Below, in pieces: positions 23,711 to 35,300 of a DNA stretch of 64,000 nucleotides (the first letter of the stretch is position 1; every line of letters starts with the position of its first letter). The stretch lies in NCBI GenBank assembly GCA_028023455.1, contig JAQFVV010006643.1, forward strand, positions 372,001-436,000, given 5' to 3'. The notes under the pieces are model-generated. The model was not told where the DNA came from. It saw nothing but the letters and a program-made list of their open reading frames with translations, and did no database searches. The position numbers and the translations under genes are program-made. The DNA comes from Epiperipatus broadwayi. Taxonomy: Eukaryota > Onychophora > Udeonychophora > Euonychophora > Peripatidae.

Positions 23711-25135
23711 CAGCCACTTGATGAAATTGATGCTAAGCAAAAACACATACATATAATGTTATTGGGACCACCCCATTCTTTGTGAAAGAATATAGAAATC
23801 ATACCAGTTATAATTCTTTAATTTTCTCAATAACATTTACTGGAACAATTTTACATAAACATATGTTATTGCAAATATTCAATTCTAGTAGAATTGCCCA
23901 TGTCGCAAAACCTCCCCCCTCCTCCCAGCAAACTTTACAACTACATCGTGGTGGCCAAAAAATGATGCTGATAATGCTTTAATAACTGAAGTGTCTTTTA
24001 CTTTTTCGGCTCATTTTTGAAAAAGGTTAAAAGAAAAATTATTTATTAATTTTATTTATTGTTTGATTTCTTACAATAGCTACCTTTGAAAGATAATATG
24101 TATATGAATCTTAATGGCATACCTATTAAGAATGATTAATAATTTCCAATTCAATTAGCTTTTTTTTTTTTGTTTTTTTATTATGCCTTTTTGGTTGGAT
24201 ATTTCAAGATTAATTAATCAATGGATTCAGTATTTGGATAAATTACTTTTGGTTTCTCTGAATAGAACTATGAGAAATTTCACACTCATATATCTTTTTT
24301 GTTGTTGTTGTCCGAAGGCTTAACATAATTTATTCAGATTTCCTTCATCAATTTCTGTAATTTAGTCGAGAACAATTTGATGCTACCAACAAATTTCAAA
24401 ACCCACTTGAACTCCAGATCATCCTGAAAAGTCAAATCTTAGTCCTGCAATGTAGACCAGAGGGCTATTCCTTTTTCACATTCACAAGAATTAAAATTTA
24501 TCAATTGACCTACCTTATTGCAAAGATTCTATTCCAGTAGAATTACTAAATTTCTCATGCAAGCTGGCTTCTGTGGATGGCAGTTGGCCTGATTTTGACC
24601 TGTGAGCCATTTTTATTTGTCATGGACATGTTCTCACAAAAATGTGACTATTTGCATGAGCTTGTCAAAATCTTGCTTGGACTTACCCATTCCGAATTGA
24701 TTTGAAGATTCCGTGATGAGTAGGGAAGTGTGGCAGGGATGGACAATTGTTAGGAGGTAATAGTAGGTCAAATGATTTTTAAGCTAATTCCTTTGACATG
24801 CATATTTGAAGAGCTGTGGCAGGCTGAAGTTCAGACATCCTCAGATGTTACTATAGTGAACATTAAATTGTGAGCATTGGTATAAAGGGCATAACACTGT
24901 GGCTTTGGCTGCCACATATTTAACGGCCTCTTTCTGTGTTTTTTGGTATAGATATATAGACCTAGAAGGCAGTGGCCATGCAAATGGCATATTTATGTGC
25001 TCTTGCATATAAATAGTGTCATCAAGTGATTGAGATGATAGAATAGAAAACTACCAAATTAATAAGAATGTAGTAAGGAACTCCATATTTTCAAACATTT
25101 TATATAAGTTTTACATGAATTACTTTATAGATTAG
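23711..25135. other. A+T-rich sequence, unassigned
   Basis: 24340-24900 is somewhat richer in G+C than its surroundings, but I see no motif and no repeat relationship to the rest of the window. Confidence 0.35.
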
Positions 25136-25664
25136 AATATGAATTTTTTCTACAGTACAGGCTTTTTCATCCCTGCATTTATATATATAATATATAGTGG
25201 GTTTAAACTTGGACTTTCACATGATCCTCAACCATCCATGCTATTCCATACCACTGATGCACTGGTCACACACATGTCAAAAGATAAATAATCACCAATA
25301 TATTTATTTAGTGCTAAAGCAGCATTCATCAGGGTCCAGATTATCATCTCCACACATATATACAATCAAAGCTCAGCTTATATTAAGATAGTCAATCTTT
25401 ATACTTTAATGGGAAGGCTTCAAACCATTCCACACCACAACTCTTCAGCCATCAATTTCATTGAAAATCTGATGATGGAATGATCAAAGCCCACATTAGT
25501 GCCAACCCCCTCATCCTACCCATGTTGACCACAAGTCACTCTGACCCCTCATGTGGAGAACATAATCCAATTACATACATATATGAGAGATGGGCAGATC
25601 TTACAGCACTTTATTTTGAAATATGAATTTTTTTTTTCTACAGTACAGGTTTTTTCATACCTGC
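25136..25664 (+). repeat. Foldback repeat family A, copy 3 (longest single unit)
   Basis: A full-length, non-palindromic unit of about 440 bp. It begins with the edge hairpin ACAGG...CCCTG (25158-25175) and passes through the ACTTTCACATGA, CACCAATATATTTATT and TTATATTAAGATAGTCAATC blocks. It ends near GAGATGGGCAGATC (25587-25600). The flanks are longer direct repeats than elsewhere: about 41-45 bp at 25136-25176 and 25620-25664, including the hairpin itself, so a second truncated copy may abut the right side. Confidence 0.7.
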
Positions 25665-26413
25665 GCTTCCAAATTCCAATTATTATTAAATCTAATCAAT
25701 AAATTAACTTTGTTTTGAAAAACATATTTAATTAAAAACAACTTGATAATAAATATAAAAAAATTAAATCACTTTTTTGGATTTAGAAAAATGTAAAACA
25801 ACTTTGTTCAATTCATCGGAAAAAAATATTTAAAAGAATGATTTTAAAAATACTTTTCTAAGTTAATGTTGAAAAATGTTAAACATCTCTACTTACACAT
25901 TTAAACAGGCACACAAGTAATTTAATATATAGGTATATAGTTAGGTAGTAGATATGTAATATCTGAACTTAAAAATAAATATTGTTTAATCAAAATTAAT
26001 ATTTGTGTCTAAATAATTTATCTAGAACTTTTTCCTTCTAAAAAATTGTAAAAACACGATCTCTTACTTCTCTTTTCTTACTTTTTTTATATTTTTTCCT
26101 TTCCTTTCTTATTGCTTCAAATTACTAAGACTGATCATGTAGTATCTACTTCAATATATATATATGGCAAATTTATAATTTTTTTAAATAAAAAAATACA
26201 ATATCTGCAACAAAAAAAACTAGCATATTTTCCATTTGAAGACACACTCTGTTATGTCCTAATCCTCCGCATCATAGAAGATGTTTATTTTACACATAAT
26301 TAAAAGGAGAGAGATGAATCACTCTTTAAATGCACATAAGTTGTCATATTAATTAGAAATTGTGTATCTTAGAAACAAATGAATATCTTAATTGCCCAAG
26401 AGATTTATTTTAC
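25665..26413. other. A+T-rich sequence, nothing recognised
   Basis: No features seen. Confidence 0.4.
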
Positions 26414-26670
26414 AATGGTAATTCTAAGCAAATATTTTATCTAGCGCCATGCTTGCAATTATATTTCATTCCAATATCAGCCTTTCAAGCTAATTGAGCA
26501 CAGAGTGTTAAATAAATGAATACTCTCCTCTTCAGTCCAAGATATAGTATTCCTGCATAAATACTATATCTTGGATTGAAGAGGAGAGTATTCATTTATT
26601 TAACACTCTCAAAAGGTGCATGCTCAATTAGCTTAAAAGGCTGATATTGGAATGAAATGGTAATTCTAAG
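26414..26670. repeat. Foldback repeat family B, copy 1 with 15-bp direct repeats
   Basis: A palindrome: ATCAGCCTTTCAAGCTAATT...GAATACTCTCCTCTTCA is mirrored by GAAGAGGAGAGTATTC...AATTAGCTT...GGCTGATAT, with the centre near 26565. A 15-bp repeat AATGGTAATTCTAAG lies at 26414-26428 and 26656-26670. The left side has about 45 bp more than the right before the mirror begins, as in the copy at 36353. No coding capacity. Confidence 0.8.
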
Positions 26671-28891
26671 AAATATGTCTTATCATCCCTCACTTATATT
26701 TTGCTTTGTAATTTAAATAAACTCTGTACTCAGTTTGAATCACTATCCAATTATTAAATTACATTCTCACATTATGCAATATAAAGCCTAGTGGTATAAA
26801 AGTGAATGATTTATTCATTGATGTGTCTAGTGGCACTCTATTGCTAGATGGATTGCAAATATCAATAACACAAATATAATAATAATTAATGAGGCAGCTC
26901 GGCAAGCAAATTTAAATAATGAGAATTTATTTACAGAGTTATATATGAGTTAACTCTTGTTTAATATATACAAAAATATGACTATTATACACACACTAAT
27001 ATATATATATATATAAATAAGGGCCTGAAGGTGTAACAAAATAATAATGAGATCAATACAACTTGTTATATAGTTCCTAGGTTTACTTTGGAATGTCCAG
27101 AGATAAGCCTCTCTGCAAGGCTAAGTGAAGGAAGGAGCTGACTGGAGCACCCGAGGAAATGACACATCTGCCTTTCAAGAGCTTCACTTAGCAAGTGTAC
27201 TGTCTCAGTTTAATTCTAGATCTATTATTATTCATGCCTTGATTTTAAAGTAGCCTCCCTTAATTGGCCATTCGCTGTCCACAAGGTGGTCATCTCTTTA
27301 GTTACTATTCGATTCCTGATTAGATAATGCCATGACTTTAGAATTGTCTATTTTAAGCAATGGCTTTGTTTACATTATCTTAATCCTTCTTGATAAATTA
27401 CTTTATAGTTTCTCATTAATTAAACTATTTAATTAGTCTAATGCTTTATTAAATATTGTGAATGCCCTTGGCATCCACGCACATACTTTTTGTTTAGCAT
27501 TAATATATCATTTATTACTTATAATACACAATTAGCAATCCGTTTAGTTTTACATTTATAATTATTAACTAGTAATACATATTTTGTGTATACATAAATA
27601 TACACACACATTTAGTATTCATAAAGTCCACAATTTAGTATTTGAATCTTGGTTAAGTAATTCTTAAAAATATTTTTAAGTCATAAACAGACATTTTTTT
27701 TTTGCAAGTAATTCTCACATAAACAACCCAGCTAGAAATTCAGACATTGGTTCATAAATGGTATCTAGCTAATTTTGGCTAGAGGATTATGACTCCAGGT
27801 TTATCTTTGTTGATCAGATCACATTTAAAATTTTGATTACAAAAGAACAATATAACTATAACACGATGCTGTTTTTACTACTGGCAAAGATGATATACAC
27901 ATATATGCTCTGAATTTATAGTCCACCTTTATCAAATTATACCTGATAACTATAAATGAATATTATTTACATTGATAAATCTCAAATTTTCTTCTTTTTT
28001 AAACATTACAAAATACATTTAAAAAAAAAATTAGATTGCTAAATAATTGGCATTTAACTACTACCTACATAATTTTCGAGTTTGGCATTTTTTAGCTATC
28101 AAAAGCCCTCAAAATATAAACATCTGATCATGCATATTACTATATAATCTAAAAAATATGCAATCAGGTCACTACGCTAGACGAACTCTTCAATAATTAT
28201 ATTAATAAACAAGTTAGAGCCAAGTACAGACTATTATTAAAAATAATTAACAATAATAATATCAAGAACAATACTACTACTACTGTTATTTATAATGCTA
28301 TTATTAATAGTATTAATGCACAGTTTAATCCGAAATTAGAGTGATAAAATCAACGATAAATATATATTCTTTCCCACTATTTTTTTTTTTTTTTGGAATT
28401 TAAATAGTTTTAGAAAAAAACTCTCTAGTTGGAAAAAAGTTTAAAAAAGTAAATAATCGAATGATTTATTATTGCTCGGGCAAGTTAAAAAATTTCGAGC
28501 TGAGAAATGAAAGAGTTGAGCGCGTTACGTGGATCTTGAACTCCAGAAACTAGCACATTATTATGGCACTAAACAACGCAGGCGACCATTTAAAAAAATA
28601 TTTTAAGTTGGTCAATTAAAATAAAAAATATTGAGCTCAAACAATCATCTTGAAAGTCCAACGTTTCACGATCTCCTAAAACAATATAATAGATTGGGGG
28701 GGGGGGGAATCTTTAAAAAAATAAATAAATTTTAATAAAATATTTATATACATATTTTTCTCGCGTTTTCTTTTTCTCTTTTTTGGCATATAAATGGCTT
28801 TAGGAAAAAAAAAAGTTATTCTCTCTAGTTTAAGCAGTGTTTGCAGCTATCTTCGAAGAATAAATAAATATTTCTCGTTTTGTTTTAAACA
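26671..28891. other. Unassigned sequence downstream of the receptor gene
   Basis: A short TA run lies near 26998. The stretch at 27070-27480 is richer in G+C and contains several GGCC- and CTCC-type strings, but no coding motif. A run of 12 G is near 28697. Confidence 0.35.
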
Positions 28892-30514
28892 TTAGATATG
28901 ATTCATACTTATATTATTGTCTTGCCCAATAGTTAAATCTGTATTTGAACTACTTCCACTGCTTGATTTCCGATTTATTTGAAGATTTTTTAAAAATGGA
29001 ATTTTTTCTCTTATACTTCTTCTGCACGAAATAAATATTAAAATAAAGACTCCTAAGGGTGCATTAAATATGACGAATAAGTAAGCCATGACATCTAGTT
29101 GTGTAAAAAAGTACAATACACCAAAAATCCAGCTTAGCCCCATTAGAATAGCCAACCGCGCTGAAATCTTAAATCTATTTCTCTCTTTATTAACGGAGGA
29201 AACAATCTGACATGATTTAATTGTTTGAGATATGATACAAAGTGTCCAAATATACAGAATCACGTTTTGAATAATAAATAACAAATTCGGAATCACCAAA
29301 AATACAAGTACAACTTTAAAAGTACCAATTAGACACAACGGTTTATAATAAGATTTCCAGGAACCATCTTCGAAAAAATAATTAAGTAGCAAATTGGTTG
29401 CAATTAAAAGTAATGGTACGCCCCAAGCAAATATTGTATATTTACTAAACTTATTAATCAATTGCGGACGAGTCATTTTTTCTACTTTCCAAATTAAAAA
29501 AGTTAAAAATATATCTAAAGCAATTACCGCCAGCCAAGAGAACAGAGACAGGGTGAAAAAGTGGTGCAGAACTCCTATAATAACACACGCTGTAGAATTA
29601 AGCTTAAAAGATAGTATTAAAAAAAATAATTGCTGGAAAAACAATGCGATAGCAAAAGATTGAATCAACCATCCTGGGAATGTTCGAAACTCAGATTGTA
29701 TTAGAAATAGGATGAAATTTATAAGCAGGCAAATCATTGATAAAATTAGAAGCACAGTTGAAAATACGAAAAAAGTTATATTTTCCACATTATGTGGCAT
29801 TTCCGAAACACAGATTAAATACATATTTCCAATTTTCTTAATGGGATGTACGATCGTGTTTTCTGACTTCAGTGAATACGAACCATTAGGTAATACTTCA
29901 ATCTCAGTTTGGTCTACAGACTGATACAAACAGGAGGTTTGATTGCTAGCATTATATACCAAGCAAAATTTTTCTTTACCAATAAATTGATAATATTGTC
30001 CTAGTAAATAGGCTTCATAAGTAATATTATTAATTGAAGTGAAATTATTAGTATATTTGTATTCAAAATGTGGAAATTTAGAGTCAGTACAAGGTTTGAA
30101 TTCACCTTGAACGCAATACAATTCTATATAATTTGTCTTATTTATATAATATTGATTTGAAGTAAATGTATAATCAAATAAAATGCTCTTTATGGTACTA
30201 TTATTTCTATACAGAGGATCAATTATCCATGTTTTCGACAAAATATTCCAACAATCAAAAGTAAAATTGTAACGGACGTAAAGAGGCGCGCATATCAACA
30301 ACCTGCCAATATTTTCAGATAGAACTTGAAATGTTTGATTCATATCAATCCAAAATACGGTACTAATATTCCCTTTCGTCTGATAATCTTTGAAATCTTC
30401 TGGGTGTAAAAAATATTTAGAACACAACGAAGTCCTTTCTATTTGGATATTAGATGTCAAAACATTCTTACGTAATGAAAGAGCTAATAAAACACAGAAA
30501 ATAATTCGTTTCAT
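28892..30514 (-). CDS. Methuselah-like / family-B seven-transmembrane receptor, intact and intronless
   Basis: A 540-codon open frame with no interruption. Residues 1-21 look like a signal peptide. The ectodomain (about 22-245) has eight cysteines (C31, C75, C88, C134, C142, C184, C195, C235) and about ten N-glycosylation sequons. Seven hydrophobic segments follow at about 246-272, 279-303, 308-342, 358-380, 396-428, 448-471 and 475-497. Family marks are C310 with C394 for the extracellular disulfide, LSLFSWLAV in TM3, LMGLSWIFG in TM6 and FNAPLGVFI in TM7. These fit the secretin/adhesion group. The short ectodomain without a GPS cleavage motif fits the Methuselah-like branch. The tail is Ser-rich (517-523). 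It should be a plasma-membrane receptor coupling to G proteins; the ligand is unknown. ATG 30514 lies in a good Kozak context (GCGGCCATGA). An adhesion GPCR that has lost its GAIN domain is the main alternative. Confidence 0.92.
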   Translation of the reverse strand: MKRIIFCVLLALSLRKNVLTSNIQIERTSLCSKYFLHPEDFKDYQTKGNISTVFWIDMNQTFQVLSENIGRLLICAPLYVRYNFTFDCWNILSKTWIIDPLYRNNSTIKSILFDYTFTSNQYYINKTNYIELYCVQGEFKPCTDSKFPHFEYKYTNNFTSINNITYEAYLLGQYYQFIGKEKFCLVYNASNQTSCLYQSVDQTEIEVLPNGSYSLKSENTIVHPIKKIGNMYLICVSEMPHNVENITFFVFSTVLLILSMICLLINFILFLIQSEFRTFPGWLIQSFAIALFFQQLFFLILSFKLNSTACVIIGVLHHFFTLSLFSWLAVIALDIFLTFLIWKVEKMTRPQLINKFSKYTIFAWGVPLLLIATNLLLNYFFEDGSWKSYYKPLCLIGTFKVVLVFLVIPNLLFIIQNVILYIWTLCIISQTIKSCQIVSSVNKERNRFKISARLAILMGLSWIFGVLYFFTQLDVMAYLFVIFNAPLGVFILIFISCRRSIREKIPFLKNLQINRKSSSGSSSNTDLTIGQDNNISMNHI

Positions 30515-30600
30515 GGCCGCCGTAATTAAAATATATATATATGTAAAAAAAAATATTTTTTGACGTCACAAGAGGGAAAAAAAATATATAAAAACCAGTC
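30515..30600 (-). promoter_or_regulatory. Upstream region of the receptor: palindromic CRE and TATA-like run
   Basis: A perfect 8-bp cAMP-response element TGACGTCA lies at 30561-30568, 47 bp before the start codon. A TATA-like string (minus strand TTTATATAT) lies about 70-78 bp before it at 30584-30592. The A/T tracts between them are not informative. Function is inferred from the motifs only. Confidence 0.4.
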
Positions 30601-31329
30601 ATTTATATATTCATTATCCTGTTTAAAAGAATGATTACGAATTAGATATAAAAATGTTATGCAACAGGTAATGTAAAACTTTTTGTTGGGATGTATACGA
30701 TTCATTTATTATTAATTTCCGCAGTAGCAATAAATGATAATGGATCGAAATTCTCGAAGCACTTAAAAGGATTGCGCAGTCATAAAAAAAATTGGCTCTA
30801 GAGAAAAAAGTTCGTTAATAGATTCTTAGCAGAGAAAAATAAATTTTATTGTATAAATAATATCAGTTTAATTAAATTTAAAAAAAAAGTATTCACGAAA
30901 CGTGTATACACAGACAAAGTGCAATTATGTTAACTCCAAATAATGTTTTAATACTCTATAGTTTGTTTTTAAAAGTTAAAAGTTCATTTAAATCATTTAG
31001 CAAAAACGTTTCAGCATATAGACAAATATTTTGAAGGAAGAGGAAAAGGAATATTATGAATGAGCAGGCACGTTTATTTACATATAAAATATCTAAAAGT
31101 CTTTATATTTGATTAATCGATCCCAACATAATTTAATGTATTCAAAAAATTAATAAAACATAGAAAATAATATGCTTCATGGATGATTTACTGAATATAT
31201 ATATTTTATTTCTTTTAAGTCTAATTTTCGGTTTTTTTTTTAGCCATATATATATAATTTACGGACAAAATGTGTGCATAAATATTTAATACATAAGTGT
31301 ATTAATCTTTTTCAAAATTATCGATCTAT
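30601..31329. other. A+T-rich sequence upstream of the receptor gene
   Basis: No frame or repeat recognised. Confidence 0.4.
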
Positions 31330-32030
31330 TGCGAAACGAAGGACTCTCTGAGTTAAATCAATTTTTCTAACTCATAGTTTCTCTTTTCTATTATATCTAT
31401 CTTATATGTGGTCACTTTTAAAATCTTTTAAAGTATTTTTGAACTCAGTTTAGAATCTCAATTGCCAATGTGTTGCTATCTTTTCTAGCAATGTGACTAG
31501 CCCAACTTTAGTTCAGCCTCTTAATAATATGATACTTGTCTGTTTCTTAGAGCATGTATTTTACCTTCAATTTCTTTTTTTTTTAATCTTAGTACACATT
31601 AATGTTATACTTTGTCGAATCATTTTTAATCTTTTTATTGTTTCTATATTTTAGTCTCATCTCTATAAATAAATAGGCGTTTTCAGGCACGTAAACATAT
31701 CCCCTTTTAATATTAACTTAATTTTATTATTAAAAACATTCCACCCAAATTTAATTCTACGATTACTTATTTTGATTGATTATTTATTTACTTATTAATA
31801 ATAACCCTGCTCAAAATATTTATAATTATTAATTTCTAATTTATTGTTATCAATCTTTATTTCATATTTTTTGAGAAGCCCATTGAACTTTTTAATTTTG
31901 TATTCTATTTTATTGTGTTTATTTTCTGCAGCTCTGAAATATTATTTATAAAAAGACTTCATCTAAATGTCTAATTTTAATTTATTTTTATCCCATTTGC
32001 TTATTTTATTACACAAAATAATTTCTCTAA
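31330..32030 (-). pseudogene. RTE-clade LINE relic, C-terminal part
   Basis: Read on the minus strand, broken pieces follow the RTE order. From about 31890 downward come EIKIDNNKLEINNYKYF-like sequence and then RRIKFGWNVF near 31760. Near 31540-31440 come LRNRQVSYY and SHIARKDSNTLAIEILN, the last equivalent to the GHIARR...KILDW segment of RTE proteins. Frames change several times. The 5' part is missing. Confidence 0.65.
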
Positions 32031-32199
32031 AACTACTAGAAAAAAGTTAAAGAAAGATAGAATCACATTTTCGGAAATCAATATTAGTGTCGCCATATTT
32101 TTCAAAATTTGATAATATCCCGAGTCCTAAATAATTTTGCTCCAAAGCTTTAATTACAGCAAAACAATATTATCAACTGAAAAATGATTATTTAATTTA

Positions 32200-33149
32200 T
32201 CTACTTTATAAATTATAATATATAGGGTATATAAGCACAGACATTCATATGACTCACCACTCTATCTCATATCACTGATAGACTTGAACACAAGCGTTGG
32301 TGGTCGAGTGGTTAGCACAGCTGCCTTACAAGCAGTTGTTCCAGTTTTGCGGGTTCGCTTTCCGGACGATGTTTTGACACGTGAAAAAAAAATCACCAAT
32401 ATACCTATTTCATGCTAAACCAACAATCATCAGTTGGTCCAGATTATCATCTCTACACATATGTGCAATAAGTGCTCAGGTTATATATTAAGATAGCCAA
32501 TCTTCATACTTTAATAAACAGGCTTCAATCTACTCCAACTCTTCGACCATCCATCCAATTGAAAATCTGATGATGGAATGCTCAAAGACCATCCTGAGGC
32601 TGAGATTCTTGTCACATCCATGTTGAGCTAAAATCAATCTGACCCCTCATGTACAGGACATAATCCATTTAATACATATACAAGGGATGGGCAGACATAT
32701 CTACTATGTAATAACTGAAATACAGGCTTATTATATACCTGTATCAATTTATATGTAATATATAGGGTATATGAGCACAGATTTTCACATGACCCACCAC
32801 TCTATCTCATATCACTGATATACTTGAACACATATATGTTGAAAAGATAAATACTCACCAATATTCGTATGTCATGCTAAACCAGCAATCATCAGTTGGT
32901 CCAGATTATCATCTCTACACATATATGCAATAAGTGCTCAGATATATATATTAAGATAGCCAATCTTCACACTTTAATGGACAGGCTTCAATCCACTCCA
33001 CACTCCAACTCTTCAACTGTCCATCCAAATGGAAATTTGATGATGGAACGCTCAGATTTTTAATTGGATGGACGGTTGAAGAGTTGGAGTGTGAAGTGGA
33101 TTGAAGCCAGTCCATTAAAGTGTGAAGATTGTCTATTTTATAAATTATA
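32200..33149 (+). repeat. Foldback repeat family A, dimer with inverted 3' stub, 18-bp direct repeats
   Basis: Two tandem units share AGGGTATAT-AGCACAGA (32225 and 32764), ACCACTCTATCTCATATCAC and CATCAGTTGGTCCAGATTAT. The second unit ends in a hairpin: 32968-33045 is mirrored at about 33060-33137 (TTGAAGAGTTGGAGTGTGAA). The compound is framed by 18-bp repeats TCTAYTTTATAAATTATA at 32200-32217 and 33132-33149 with one mismatch. Copy 1 carries a SINE at about 32291-32391. The edge hairpin TACAGG...CCTGTA is at about 32722-32745. Confidence 0.75.
32291..32391 (+). mobile_element. tRNA-derived SINE, copy 2, inside family A
   Basis: AAGCGTTGGTGGTCGAGTGG (A-box region) and GGGTTCGCTTTCC (B-box) followed by TTTGACACGTG and an A-run match the SINE at 53365. 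Compared with the second family A unit, about 20 bp around ATATATGTTGAAAAGATA are missing at the insertion point, and no target duplication is seen. Confidence 0.8.
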
Positions 33150-33643
33150 GTAATTACTGCAAGGGGGGTTATAATATAGCAATGCAGTGGGTGAGTTTTC
33201 TGGCTTTACTTTTTAAAATAAAAGAACAAAAAGCATCTGACTTTATTTTCTCAAATCTCTGACGTAACATATATGTATAATTTAAATAAATTGCAATCTC
33301 AGAGAGTTATGTATAAACATAAACAATGCAAAGAATTATATATATATATCATCAGGATATAACTCGGTGCAATGAAAAAACAGAATTTTCGACTGACTAT
33401 GTCTAGATTTTTATATAAGTTTGTGTGTGTACCAAGTAAATTTACAAAATGCATATTCATAGAAATATTTATATAATGAGTCTAATATCTGTATATATGA
33501 TTTTTAATCGATTCAATTTACGTGCTCACTTTAATAACATACACCCATAAATTATTACCTTAATAGTATACACTACTAAAGTCATATTTGTAAATTGAAT
33601 CAGTATAATATTTCTTAAATAAAGAACCACAACAATGGACATT

Positions 33644-33644
<1 letters not shown>

Positions 33645-33727
<83 letters not shown>
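33645..33727. repeat. (TA)n microsatellite
   Basis: About 40 TA units interrupted once by a single C (ATATCATATAT) near 33694. It can fold into a cruciform. Confidence 0.9.
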
Positions 33728-33728
<1 letters not shown>

Positions 33729-33879
33729 CTTGAATCAATGACAATACATGTTGGAAATTGTTTACACTTTTTCTTAACTCTATGATTGTTTGATTAAAGA
33801 AATAACTTTTCTGGTGCTATTTGAAAAATGGATATCATTATCACGTCGTTTACAATCATTATCATTTCACTGATGGACG

Positions 33880-35300
33880 AATCCCTCTCCAAATTTAATC
33901 CAGTTTGTTTTCATAACCTTTTCTCCATATTCCTTCAGCAAACTTCCACATCTCATTCATTTTCATTAGTTATGATCTCTTTCTATATTTTTTACAATTT
34001 CTTGGTATCAGTTTAAGAGTTCAAATGCCAATCTATTGTGATTTGTTCTATGCATATTTTTGTTTCTTACTCATTTATTTGATTTTAAGTTCCTTCTTAT
34101 TATTCCAAACATACATTTTTCTATACTTTAATCTGTAGTCTCTCTATTGCTTTTCTATTAAGCATTCAAGTCTCATATAAAAACTGGTATAACATCTATT
34201 AAAAACTATTATTTTTCAATACAGGAGGCTGACAACTGACTAAGCACATTTCCTTTCATATTAAGTTATTTTTTCCTAAAGTATCCCATTCAAAATTAAT
34301 ATTAATATTATTTTATTCATTTTGTTTTAATTTGGATTAATAATCAAATCGAGGTATTTGTAATTAGTAACTTCTTCAAATTTATTATTATCCATCTTTA
34401 TTTCCCTTTATGTGAAAATCCATTCAATATTATTCCAGCCTTTTTAGTTGTTATCTTTAATCCTACTTTCTCACTTTCCTCTAATAATTATTGTAATATT
34501 TCCTGAAGCTTTGAATAATTATTTATAAAATCAAATACATCTGTTATAATTATATGATCCTAGTAGATTTGCACTTTAATCCAGAAAACACTAAATGTAA
34601 AAATATTTGAAAATATAGCAACAAATTATCCACTACTCTGATCAATATTAATTTTCCTAGTGCCATCATATAATGTAATCACTATTGCACATTTTGATAA
34701 ATATTTATCAGAATGTGACAATATTCTCTATCTATATCTTTATGTTCCAAAGAATTAACCACTGCCAAAATATTTATAGAATTGAGTGTCTCTTTATTAT
34801 CAATAATTAAATTTAAAACATAATTGTAACTCATACATATTGGTGTTTTCTACATCTTCTTTCAATGCTTATACATGATTCATGAGCTAAAACCATTTTT
34901 AAGACCATCTTGTTATTTTGATCAATTAGAATCTAAAGTTATCTATGGCGAGTTATAATGATTTGATAAAAAAAAAAAAAAATCTATAAAACTGACAAAA
35001 GATGGATGAATAAAGCAAATTCTAAGATCTTCTTTTCCATATTTGTTAAAAATATCATTGTTACTTAATGCATTTATATTGATAATTTATATATTTAATA
35101 TAATTTTGTGAGCAATTTTTGTTCTGCTTTTTAAAGATGTCAGAAATAATCCCATCATTTGTACAAGTTTATTTTTTTTAATCGATTTAATTGCATATCT
35201 AACTTCTTCATGCAGAAGGGATTGGAATTGCTTTTTTGTTGTTTTTAGTTTATTGTAGATCAACTCTTCCACATACTTCAAGATTTCTCCTCTCTATTTA
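33880..35300 (-). pseudogene. RTE-clade LINE relic, reverse transcriptase domain
   Basis: Minus-strand order: LLHEEVRYAIKSIKKNK at 35220-35150 (the start of the RT domain), then DREYCHILINIYQN near 34700, and the FYFINNYSKLQEIL segment near 34540-34490. After it come KVGLKITTKKAGIILNGF near 34470-34400, EEVTNYKYL near 34370 and a CW/W-rich C-terminal region near 33900. All are separated by stops and shifts. The position of the FADD box reads FYF, so the catalytic aspartates are lost here too. Confidence 0.7.

Noticed and set aside
25136-25664. A 41-45 bp target-site duplication
   Set aside because: The repeated stretch includes the element's own edge hairpin, so an adjoining truncated copy explains it better.
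29394-29924. Two plus-strand frames within the receptor
   Set aside because: Antisense shadows of the intact 540-codon gene.
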